A DNA stretch of 57,989 nt from Clostridiales bacterium. Lineage in GTDB: Bacteria; Bacteroidota; Bacteroidia; Bacteroidales; Muribaculaceae. The position numbers and the translations under genes are program-made. The first letter of the stretch is position 1. Each line of letters begins with the position of its first letter. Below are positions 26,533-35,014 of this stretch, in pieces. Below the pieces are notes generated by a model. The model did not search any database and was not told the DNA's origin. It saw only the letters and a list, made by a program, of their open reading frames with translations. The stretch is taken from contig JAMPBP010000004.1 of assembly GCA_023666645.1 (NCBI GenBank), positions 1 through 57,989 of the forward strand, read 5' to 3'.

Positions 26533-29500
26533 ATGAAAAAGTTTTTTTCTCAGTACTTGAGGCATATGGCCTTGTTACTGTGCATGTGTGCTGTTTTCTC
26601 GGTTTCGGCCCAGGAAACGAGCGTAACAGGCACGGTATTCGATGAGAATGGCGACCCGATGATTGGCGCGACAGTTGCTGTAAAGCAGCAGCCGGCGATA
26701 GCGATGGCTACCAATTTTGACGGTGAGTTCACTCTCAAGGTACCCTCACTCGATGTTGACCTGCTGGTCACCTATGTCGGTTACGAGCCGCTCACCTTCC
26801 CGCTGAAAGGGAAGTCGACCGTGACCATCACAATGAAACCCGATGATAACCTCCTCGATGAGGTGGTAGTAGTTGGCTACGGCGTGCAGAAGAAGGTCAC
26901 CATGACCGGTTCGGTATCGGCTGTAGGAAACAAGGAACTGATGAAGGCACCCATGCAGAATGTTTCAAGCATGCTTGCCGGTAAGATTACAGGTATGAGC
27001 TCGATTACCCAGACAGGTCAGCCTGGTGCTGATGGAGCAGCCTTGTATGTGCGTGGTGTAAGCGGTTTCAAGGCTGCATCACCTCTTGTTCTTGTAGATG
27101 GTGTCGAACGTGATATCAACTTAGTCAACCCTAACGATATCGAACAGATTTCTGTACTTAAGGATGCAGCATCATCAATCTATGGCATTAAAGGTTCCAA
27201 TGGCGTTATTCTTATAACTACCAAACAGGGTCAAGGAAAAAGTACAATCAGCTATAATATGTCATTGTCGGCAGTACGCAATACGGCTTATCCTGAGTAC
27301 CTAAATGCTTCAGAGGCTATGTACTATAAGAACAAGGCACTGCAGATGGACGGTTTGGCTCCCATCTACACAGCCGACATTCAGCACAAGGTACTTACAA
27401 ATGCCCCCGATACTCCATGGGGAGAGACTGATTGGTTTGATGAGATTTTCCGCACTGGTTTTACACAGCAGCATAATGTATCAGCTACCGGTTCGACCGA
27501 AAAGATCAAATATTTTACTTCTTTAGGTTACATGTCGCAGGACGGAACTATCAAGAAGACAAGTTACGAACGATTTAATGTACGTACCAACCTCGAGGCA
27601 AAAGTCGCCAAAAATCTTACATTTACGACACAGATGGCAGGCACCAAGACACAGCAGGATGCCCCTCAAAGTATTATTTTCGATTCTTATAGCCCCTATG
27701 GACCCATGCGACAGGCTTCCAACATGTCGCCTACAGTAAAGAAGGAATTCAATGGTTATTCAGTAGGATGGGGAAATGGTTCAGAGAATTGCAACCCCGT
27801 TGCAGCGCTCAACAAGCTCGGTTACTATCGTCAGGACAAGTGGATATTCAATTCATCTTACAAGCTTGAATATGATTTTTCAGAGCTATGGTCACCTCTC
27901 AAAGGCTTGAAAGTCTCGGGTTATTTTTCTTATGATTTCAATCATTATGAAACCCGTGAATTTACAACCGGATATTCGCTCTACCGCATTGATGACGATA
28001 CGCTTGAAGCTAAAATCGAGCCTGCTGCAGGACGTGGAGATGAGACCAAGAAGAATTTCAGTCGTATTTCTAACAATACATGGCGTTGGATGCTACGTCC
28101 CACAGTTGAGTATAACCGCGATTTTGGGAAGCATTCTATCGGTGTGATTTTCTTCTACGAGAAGCAGAAAGCCTATGAGGATATGCTTGCTGCATGGGGA
28201 AAGGACTATATTACAGATTACCCTATAGACATTACCCTTGCACCTGAGCGTAAGGAAAATGTCAATGAACCGCAGGGAAGTTTCCAGCACACCGGTATGG
28301 CTTCATATGCCGGCCGTTTGAACTATGCTTTTGACGACAAATATTTGTTGGAAGTTGCCATACGTCGCGACGGTTCATTTATCTTTGCTCCTAAGAACCG
28401 TTGGGGAACATTCCCGTCGGTATCTCTGGGCTGGGTTGCTACAAGAGAAAATTTCCTTCAGGATATTCCTTGGCTTGATATGGCAAAACTCAGAGCCAGC
28501 TACGGTGAGAGTGGTGATGATAACATGGACCGCTTCATGTATAATCTATACTACGAGAAGGCCAATAACAGTTATGTGCTCAATGGAACAGCCATTTCTC
28601 AGTACTGGTTGAAGAATCCGTATGCGTTCACCAATTTCACATGGGCCCACAAGAAAACCTATAATTTAGGTCTCGATTTTTCTGTTCTCCATAATCGTTT
28701 GACCGGTGAAATTGAAGCTTTCTATAAGAAGACAACCGATATCCTTGAAAAAGTAGGTGGAGTATTCCCGCCCTCTCTTGCAGGCTATTTCCCATCATGG
28801 GAAAACTCAGGCTCGGTCGATAACCGAGGTTTTGAAATCACCCTAAACCACCAGCTTGCTGTTACAAAGGATTTCAGTTATAGAATACGAGGATCTTTCG
28901 CTTATGCCAAAAGTAAGATTCTGAAACAGAAAGTCACTGACAACCAACCTTATTATCAATCTCCTATTGGACAATCGGTGGGTGGTCGTTATGGCTTCAA
29001 GGCTATCGGACTGTTCCAGACACAGGAGCAAGTAGACAATTATCCACAGTCACCTTCATCTGACGGAAAGACACGTCTCGGTGATATCATGTATCAGGAT
29101 ATCAATGGTGACGGTATTATTTCTTCACAGCATGACTTTGTGCGCATAGGTTACGGTCAGATACCAGAAATCACCTTTGGTTTCAACATCGATCTTAACT
29201 ATAGGAATTTTTATCTGACAACACTTTGGCAAGGAGCTACTCACGTTGATTACGTCTTGACAGGAACAAATCCAAATGGAACAATGACAGGTACAGTATT
29301 CTCCTCAGCATTTTCAACCGGTAATGCTCCCAAATATCTTGTAGAAGGTGCATGGACGCCTGAAAATCCTAATGCAAAGTATCCTCGCTTGTCGACCAAT
29401 GGCAGCTGGTCCAATGGCTGGATTTCTGATTGGTGGCTTGTTGACGGCAGCTACCTACGTTTAAAGAATATTCAGATTGGTTATAATGTACCCGAGAAGA

Positions 29501-29664
29501 TTCTTAATAGAACACCCTTCTCCGGTGTCAATGTATATCTTGCCGGATCAAACGTATGGACATTGACTGAGTTCAAGTATCTAGACCCTGAGAGTCCTTC
29601 AGTTTCTGATGGTTTTTATCCTCAGGCAGCTACTTATACATTTGGTCTTAACGTAACTTTTTAA
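26533..29664 (+). CDS. SusC/RagA family TonB-dependent transporter 1
   Basis: A 1043-residue outer membrane importer. Order: signal peptide (1-26, ending SVSAQ), a carboxypeptidase-regulatory-like domain (VTGTVFDENGDPMIGATV onward), the SusC TonB-box region with LDEVVVVGYG near 110-118, a plug domain (LAGKITGM, LVDGVERDI, SSIYGIKGSNGVI), and a 22-strand barrel ending in aromatic ...TFGLNVTF. No STN domain is present, so signalling to an anti-sigma factor is not expected. It is followed by its SusD partner after 11 nt. Confidence 0.95.
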   Translation: MKKFFSQYLRHMALLLCMCAVFSVSAQETSVTGTVFDENGDPMIGATVAVKQQPAIAMATNFDGEFTLKVPSLDVDLLVTYVGYEPLTFPLKGKSTVTITMKPDDNLLDEVVVVGYGVQKKVTMTGSVSAVGNKELMKAPMQNVSSMLAGKITGMSSITQTGQPGADGAALYVRGVSGFKAASPLVLVDGVERDINLVNPNDIEQISVLKDAASSIYGIKGSNGVILITTKQGQGKSTISYNMSLSAVRNTAYPEYLNASEAMYYKNKALQMDGLAPIYTADIQHKVLTNAPDTPWGETDWFDEIFRTGFTQQHNVSATGSTEKIKYFTSLGYMSQDGTIKKTSYERFNVRTNLEAKVAKNLTFTTQMAGTKTQQDAPQSIIFDSYSPYGPMRQASNMSPTVKKEFNGYSVGWGNGSENCNPVAALNKLGYYRQDKWIFNSSYKLEYDFSELWSPLKGLKVSGYFSYDFNHYETREFTTGYSLYRIDDDTLEAKIEPAAGRGDETKKNFSRISNNTWRWMLRPTVEYNRDFGKHSIGVIFFYEKQKAYEDMLAAWGKDYITDYPIDITLAPERKENVNEPQGSFQHTGMASYAGRLNYAFDDKYLLEVAIRRDGSFIFAPKNRWGTFPSVSLGWVATRENFLQDIPWLDMAKLRASYGESGDDNMDRFMYNLYYEKANNSYVLNGTAISQYWLKNPYAFTNFTWAHKKTYNLGLDFSVLHNRLTGEIEAFYKKTTDILEKVGGVFPPSLAGYFPSWENSGSVDNRGFEITLNHQLAVTKDFSYRIRGSFAYAKSKILKQKVTDNQPYYQSPIGQSVGGRYGFKAIGLFQTQEQVDNYPQSPSSDGKTRLGDIMYQDINGDGIISSQHDFVRIGYGQIPEITFGFNIDLNYRNFYLTTLWQGATHVDYVLTGTNPNGTMTGTVFSSAFSTGNAPKYLVEGAWTPENPNAKYPRLSTNGSWSNGWISDWWLVDGSYLRLKNIQIGYNVPEKILNRTPFSGVNVYLAGSNVWTLTEFKYLDPESPSVSDGFYPQAATYTFGLNVTF

Positions 29665-29675
29665 ATTACTGTGAT

Positions 29676-31382
29676 ATGAAAAATCAATTATATAAATTCA
29701 TGGTTGCAGTTGCCATTGGAGGTGCACTCACAAGTTGTGAGGACACTCTTGATGTCAACGATACGACCAAGATGTCTGATGCTGCTATTTGGAGCTCTCT
29801 GGATGCGGCTGACGGATTCATAACGGCATCATATAAAATATTTACTGATGACACTCAGTTAAAGAATAGCCGTACAAAGTTCTGGGATACTTTCTCTGAT
29901 CTTACCAAGTCACCATCGTGGGGTGATTATGGCCATCCTTACAATATCTTTAATATCAATGGTATTACATCTGGTAATTCAGGTGCTGGACCATTTGAGT
30001 GTTGGACCGACCAGTATGTGAGAATTCGTACTGCCAACATTTGCCTCTCACGACTGCGTGAATATGGTTCCAAGTTTGATAAAAACGAGGCGCTGAAGCG
30101 TGAGGCTGAGATACGTCTGTGCCGTGCATATAGCTACTTCCTGCTTGCACGAGTATATGGAGGTGTGATTTTAAGAACTGAGAAATCAGGTTCTCATGGA
30201 GGTTTGAGCGATGGTTCATATAAAGAGGATATAGATATGGCACGTTCTACTGAAGCTGAGACATATGATTACATTCTCAGCGAACTGCAATTTGCTGCTG
30301 AAAATCTTCCTGAGAAAGTAAGTGCGACATGGCCTCGCGAGCGTGCTACACAACCTTTTGCCCATGCATTGATATCCCGAATAGCACTCTATGCCAAGAA
30401 ATATGATGTAGCGGCTAAGGCTGCTGAGAAGTGTGGCGAGTATGCCCAGGTTGCACTTGACCCAAGTTTTGAGAATATCCTTTCTGAAAATTCGGGCAAT
30501 TCCCCCGAGGTCCTGTTCGCAATTTATTATCTTGCAGGCGATGCCAAACTTTACCACTTGTGGGATAATTATGTGTGTCCTCGCGGTGATCGTGCTTTAA
30601 GCGGTGGTGGTGGTGCTTATGCCGAGCATCAACCTACAGCCGAGCTTGCCGACCTTTATGAGTGGAAAGATGGAACTGCGTTTGATTGGTCTACATGGGA
30701 CAACGGCCATGCCGACCCCTTCAGTGACCGTGAACCCAGATTCCAGGCTACGATTCTATATAATGGAGCTTCGTGGAAAGACCGCAAAATTGAGACATTT
30801 GTGGATGGCAATGATGGCTTTAAGGAATTTATTCTTGCAGGTAATACCGATGGCAAATCATGTACCGGTTACTATCTTCGCAAGTTCCTTCAGGAGTCTA
30901 ACTTGAAATTTACCGAAGGTGACAACAAGAGCATATGTCCCGATATCATATGCCGTTATGCCGAGGTGCTTCTTAACCAGGCCGAGGCTTATATCAATTT
31001 GGATTTGATATCGAATCAGACCAAGATTCTGAATTGTATCAATGCAGTGCGTAGACGCGTGAATTTGCCTGATAAGAAAATAGCTGATATCTCATCTAAG
31101 GAAGCAGCTATGAAAATCATCAGGGAAGAACGAGCCAAAGAGCTTGCCGGCGAAGGTTTCCGTTTCTGGGATCTACGTCGTTGGGGTCTTGCAGAATCGA
31201 CTCTCAATGGTAAGCCCATGCATGGTGTTCGTATCAAGAAATCGGGCAATAGCTTTACATATGAACGCATTGAGATTGATGGTGGCAGAAATCGTGTCTA
31301 CAACAAGAACTATGATTATTTTTCAATACCATTGGCCGAGCGTACCAACAATAAGTTGTGTACTAACAATCCGGGTTGGTAA
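29676..31382 (+). CDS. SusD/RagB family nutrient-binding lipoprotein 1
   Basis: A 568-residue lipoprotein (LTSC, Cys21; following residues EDTLD are an acidic surface-export signal). It has the SusD tetratricopeptide-rich N-terminal half (REAEIRLCRAYSYFLLARVYGGV) and the C-terminal SusD signature (EERAKELAGEGFRFWDLRRWG). It caps the SusC barrel and binds the glycan at the cell surface. It is cotranscribed with SusC 1. Confidence 0.95.
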   Translation: MKNQLYKFMVAVAIGGALTSCEDTLDVNDTTKMSDAAIWSSLDAADGFITASYKIFTDDTQLKNSRTKFWDTFSDLTKSPSWGDYGHPYNIFNINGITSGNSGAGPFECWTDQYVRIRTANICLSRLREYGSKFDKNEALKREAEIRLCRAYSYFLLARVYGGVILRTEKSGSHGGLSDGSYKEDIDMARSTEAETYDYILSELQFAAENLPEKVSATWPRERATQPFAHALISRIALYAKKYDVAAKAAEKCGEYAQVALDPSFENILSENSGNSPEVLFAIYYLAGDAKLYHLWDNYVCPRGDRALSGGGGAYAEHQPTAELADLYEWKDGTAFDWSTWDNGHADPFSDREPRFQATILYNGASWKDRKIETFVDGNDGFKEFILAGNTDGKSCTGYYLRKFLQESNLKFTEGDNKSICPDIICRYAEVLLNQAEAYINLDLISNQTKILNCINAVRRRVNLPDKKIADISSKEAAMKIIREERAKELAGEGFRFWDLRRWGLAESTLNGKPMHGVRIKKSGNSFTYERIEIDGGRNRVYNKNYDYFSIPLAERTNNKLCTNNPGW

Positions 31383-31404
31383 TGACTATTAAAAGTTTAA
31401 AACG

Positions 31405-31875
31405 ATGAAATATCTTAAATATAACTTCATTATGCTGGTTGTGGCAATCCTTTCCATTGGATTGTCAGGATGCAGCGATGCCGATCCGATTTATGTTCAT
31501 TCGGACAACATCATTACATCAGCGGCGTGCTATGCGGGTCGTTTCTCTGATTCACCCAAGATTCTTGCCGATATCATAGAGTATGACAAGGATGGAAATG
31601 AATTGCCCGAAGGTTTTACTCCTGAGCAGGCAGCTGGCGGTTCAGGCGCAATAGTGTTTATTGTACCTCTTGACCAGTACAGCAAGTTTGATTTGACCAA
31701 TGTTTTCGTGAATATTACAGGCATTCCGTATGATGCGGTTGTGTACCCCTCTCTTACCTACAGCCGTCACAATATTCTTGTAGATGAAGAACATCCCGAA
31801 GGTCTTGTCATATCGGTACAATCAGGCACGGGCTCAGTACGCAAGTATCGCATCATGGGTATCTATGAACAGTAA
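31405..31875 (+). CDS. Small surface lipoprotein of unit A
   Basis: A 156-residue lipoprotein (LSGC, Cys23; SDADP is acidic, suggesting surface exposure). The mature part looks all-beta with one predicted domain of about 110 residues. The position right after susD is where SusE/SGBP-like glycan-binding proteins are found, and the fold could be like DUF5018, but I cannot name the family. Twenty-two nucleotides follow susD. Confidence 0.7.
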   Translation: MKYLKYNFIMLVVAILSIGLSGCSDADPIYVHSDNIITSAACYAGRFSDSPKILADIIEYDKDGNELPEGFTPEQAAGGSGAIVFIVPLDQYSKFDLTNVFVNITGIPYDAVVYPSLTYSRHNILVDEEHPEGLVISVQSGTGSVRKYRIMGIYEQ

Positions 31876-31896
31876 TAACATCTAAAGAGTATATCT

Positions 31897-33390
31897 ATGA
31901 AACAAATAAAATATATCGTTGGGCTCTTTACCGTTGCTTTAGGATTAGGCTTTACGGCATGTAACGATGATGACATGTTTACAGAAGATGGAAAGAAGGC
32001 CGAGATTCTTAACGATAACGATTTGTGCAGCCTGAAAGTGACAGGCAACTCGGGGGTTACGTGGAATTCCGAAATGGTTGGTAACACAATTTATATTATC
32101 ATTAACCCCGACATCGATCCAATTGAGGAGCTTGATGGAACTGTTGCCAAGTTCTTTGTATCCAAGGGGTCGCTCGTTGATCCGGATCCCGCTACTCCTC
32201 AGAACTTTGCTCAAGAGGGTGGTGTGAAGTACACAGTGACATCTGAAGATGGAAAGACACGCAATGTCTATACAGTGACGTACAGCCCTACTGCTGTACC
32301 TGAGTACGGTACTGGATTCACCCTTGGAACTCAGGTTGTCGAGAAAAAGTTCACTGACCTCGGTTACCCCGGTGAGCTGGGCAACTATGGATTGGCCGAT
32401 TCACGCCAGTATGGCGACTTGAATGGCTATGTCTCATTCTGCGGACATGATCATGTTGTGCTTCTGTCTCGCCAGTACACAGCTCCCAAGTTTGATAACG
32501 CAGCTTTGAACGTACCTGATGCTGAGCTCGGCCTGCGCGTATTCAACAAGAGCGACCTGAGCTATGTAGGCAAGCTGAATATAGGATCTATCGATATGGC
32601 CAATCTTATTGCCACAACTTCCGATATGAACGGTGTGCTTGTAGGAGCTGTCCGCAATGGCAACAACTGCGATCTCTATTACTGGACCAAATACAGCGAT
32701 GCTCCCATGCTTTTGGGCTCTGTAAGCGGTAACTTGTGCAGCATCACCGATGGTGCCAGCTACCTCTCAATTATGGGAAATATTGCCGAGGAAGCCAATA
32801 TCACCGGTAATGCAGGTCGTGATCAGGATGGTTCACATTATATGATTCATGTTGTAAACAATCAGATAACCGACACACAGATAATCAAGACCGGAGCAAG
32901 AGCCGATGATGGCAACGGCTTCCAGATGATTTCTCCTCTCACCGACCAGCTGAATTCAAGCTATATGCTTGGAGACGTCGAGGGCAGTGGCAATGGTTCG
33001 ATGAGAGTAATGGCCAAGACATATAAAGGAACTACAAAGGTCACAATGCCAGCTGTGTTCAATGGACCATGGCAATCATGGTGGGTGGGTACCGGCTCCA
33101 ACATCTCACGTACAGGTGGCCGTCGCCCCTATGTCAACTCGATGCTCATCAACGGTGTCCACTATGCTCTCATCATGAATGGCACCGGTTGGTGGTGGCA
33201 CAATGACATTGCTATAGTTGATGACCTCAAGACCCGTGTAGCCGGAACATCATGGGCTTATTCTACCAATGTAGCCTGGAGCTTTGGCGGTTCGTGTGAC
33301 TGGTATTGGGACGCCGAGAAGGGTGATGCATTCTATGTGATGTACACCGACCGTTACGGTATGGCCGTTTATCGTCTCACATGCTTCTGA
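31897..33390 (+). CDS. Surface lipoprotein, N-terminal DUF5018-like and C-terminal propeller-like domains
   Basis: A 497-residue lipoprotein (FTAC, Cys22; NDDDMF is a strong acidic surface signal). The N-terminal part (about 35-130) resembles a DUF5018-type Ig-like domain; the rest is a beta-rich region with short repeats that could be a propeller (DUF4623-like). The C-terminal third is rich in Trp (NGPWQSWWVG, GTGWWWHND), suitable for stacking on sugar rings. A glycan-binding role is inferred from position and Trp content; family names are tentative. Confidence 0.65.
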   Translation: MKQIKYIVGLFTVALGLGFTACNDDDMFTEDGKKAEILNDNDLCSLKVTGNSGVTWNSEMVGNTIYIIINPDIDPIEELDGTVAKFFVSKGSLVDPDPATPQNFAQEGGVKYTVTSEDGKTRNVYTVTYSPTAVPEYGTGFTLGTQVVEKKFTDLGYPGELGNYGLADSRQYGDLNGYVSFCGHDHVVLLSRQYTAPKFDNAALNVPDAELGLRVFNKSDLSYVGKLNIGSIDMANLIATTSDMNGVLVGAVRNGNNCDLYYWTKYSDAPMLLGSVSGNLCSITDGASYLSIMGNIAEEANITGNAGRDQDGSHYMIHVVNNQITDTQIIKTGARADDGNGFQMISPLTDQLNSSYMLGDVEGSGNGSMRVMAKTYKGTTKVTMPAVFNGPWQSWWVGTGSNISRTGGRRPYVNSMLINGVHYALIMNGTGWWWHNDIAIVDDLKTRVAGTSWAYSTNVAWSFGGSCDWYWDAEKGDAFYVMYTDRYGMAVYRLTCF

Positions 33391-33420
33391 TTCTTCCCTG
33401 AAACTTTAAATATTAAAACA

Positions 33421-34788
33421 ATGAACATTAAGAAATATCTATGGGGATTTGTTGCCGCTGTTGTTGCAGTTGGTACTGTTTCATGTAGTGACGACAATTC
33501 TTTTGACCCGTTTGCAGAGGCACCGGAACCACCTATACCAAATGTTGTTCCCGATCCACCGGTTATCAAACCCAAGGCTATGTGGATTGATGCACATGCC
33601 AATTTTGCCAAACTTTCAACCAAGGCCGGCATTGATGCCGAGTTACAGAAGATCAAGGACAATGGTATGAACATGATTTACCTTGACGTGAAGCCCGGCA
33701 ATGGTTATGCACTGTATAAGAGTGATATTCTCCCTTACTGCAACCAGATAGGCGATGAGGTTGTCACGCGCGACTATGACGACTATCTGGGTTACTTCCT
33801 GGAGAAGTGCAAGGAGCTCAAGATTGATGTTGTAGCATCGGTTGTAGCCACCGGTTTCGGTCATCACACAGCGACTGAGAAGCAAGGCTACATCTATGAT
33901 CATCTTGACCAATGGTATGACAAGTGCCAGGTTCGCTCTGTGCATAATCAGAAGGGACAATTTGTAAATATCGCCGACGATGCTTCACAGCCTATCGTCA
34001 TGCTGTCACCGGCATCGCCCGAGGCTCAGGATTTAATAGTGCGCGTCATCAATGAGCTCGTTTCGAAATATCCAGATCTCAAAGGTATCAGTCTTGACTA
34101 TCTGCGTTACTGTAACAATGATGGTGGCTGGTATGGAATGGGAAGCATCGACCTTAATGCCTACGCTTCTTATTGGAGTGAGCCTGTACCTGATCCTGAG
34201 GAGATTGTTACTGTTTCGGGCGGAATTGGACCTAAGTTTGCCAAGTGGATTGAGTACCGTTCTGCTACAATCACTTCTCTATTGTCACGCATTCGTTCTT
34301 CTGTTAAGAATATCAATCCTAATTGTGAGATTCACCTTTGGGCATCGGCCGATTGGGGTTCACGCTATTCAATCGGTCAGAACTGGGCAAGTAAAAACTA
34401 CAAGCCTTCCGGGGGTCAATATACTGACACTTACAGCAAAACCGGCTTTGCCGACCTGCTTGATGTGTTTATCACAGGTGCTTATTCAGAGAAGGTATGG
34501 TCTTCAGAGGACCCTTCTACAATATGGACCGTTGAGAATTTCGTTAAGACATGGAATAACTACATAATGGGAGATTGTAAATGCTATGGATCAATCGCAG
34601 CCTATGCTCTTGACCAAGCCAAGACTCTCGATGCTACATATTTGTGTCTCAAATATACTGATGGATACATGACCTTTGAGCTGTCGCATGTGGGAAATCG
34701 CGGTCTGTGGGATGCCACCCGTTTGGGTATCCTCCGTTATGAGGACCCCTCTACCTATGTTGAAGATTCGGAGGATAACTTGTATTGA
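33421..34788 (+). CDS. GHL10-like putative glycoside hydrolase 2 (surface lipoprotein)
   Basis: A 455-residue lipoprotein paralogous to the gene at 25177. Cys22 in VSCSDDNSFD carries a strong acidic export signal, so it is predicted on the cell surface. A Pro-rich linker (PEPPIPNVVPDPPVIKP) joins the anchor to the catalytic-like domain. Shared motifs: YLDVKPGNG, DYLGYFLEKC, candidate acid LDYLRY (Asp226), IGQNWAS and GDCKCYGS. No sequence is known to me that proves a substrate. It is the last gene of unit A, ahead of a strong terminator. Confidence 0.7.
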   Translation: MNIKKYLWGFVAAVVAVGTVSCSDDNSFDPFAEAPEPPIPNVVPDPPVIKPKAMWIDAHANFAKLSTKAGIDAELQKIKDNGMNMIYLDVKPGNGYALYKSDILPYCNQIGDEVVTRDYDDYLGYFLEKCKELKIDVVASVVATGFGHHTATEKQGYIYDHLDQWYDKCQVRSVHNQKGQFVNIADDASQPIVMLSPASPEAQDLIVRVINELVSKYPDLKGISLDYLRYCNNDGGWYGMGSIDLNAYASYWSEPVPDPEEIVTVSGGIGPKFAKWIEYRSATITSLLSRIRSSVKNINPNCEIHLWASADWGSRYSIGQNWASKNYKPSGGQYTDTYSKTGFADLLDVFITGAYSEKVWSSEDPSTIWTVENFVKTWNNYIMGDCKCYGSIAAYALDQAKTLDATYLCLKYTDGYMTFELSHVGNRGLWDATRLGILRYEDPSTYVEDSEDNLY

Positions 34789-34845
34789 TCAATTTCTTAA
34801 TCCATCATGATGCACATGACATCATTTGATGGTCCCTTTTAATCG

Positions 34846-34880
34846 AGCCCGGGAGCCGCTTTTGCATCTGCTCCCGGGCT
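34846..34880 (+). terminator. Intrinsic terminator after glycan unit A
   Basis: A perfect 11-bp stem, mostly G-C (34846-34856 with 34870-34880), 13-nt loop, tail TGTTGTATCCTTTT. It lies 57 nt after the last gene of unit A and separates it from unit B. Confidence 0.7.
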
Positions 34881-34948
34881 TGTTGTATCCTTTTGGCTGT
34901 ATTTCTTTCAGGTATATTTACCACCATTAAAAAAATATGCCGAAATTC

Positions 34949-34979
34949 TTGAAAATCATACTATTTATTCGTAAATTTG
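34949..34979 (+). promoter_or_regulatory. Bacteroidetes-type promoter of glycan unit B
   Basis: CTTG at 34948-34951 (three of four bases of TTTG), a 20-nt spacer and TAAATTTG at 34972-34979 (exact). Leader of about 30 nt to the GH97 ATG at 35015. Confidence 0.6.
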
Positions 34980-35014
34980 AAAAATTTTTAAAATTCACTA
35001 TATCATATCACATA

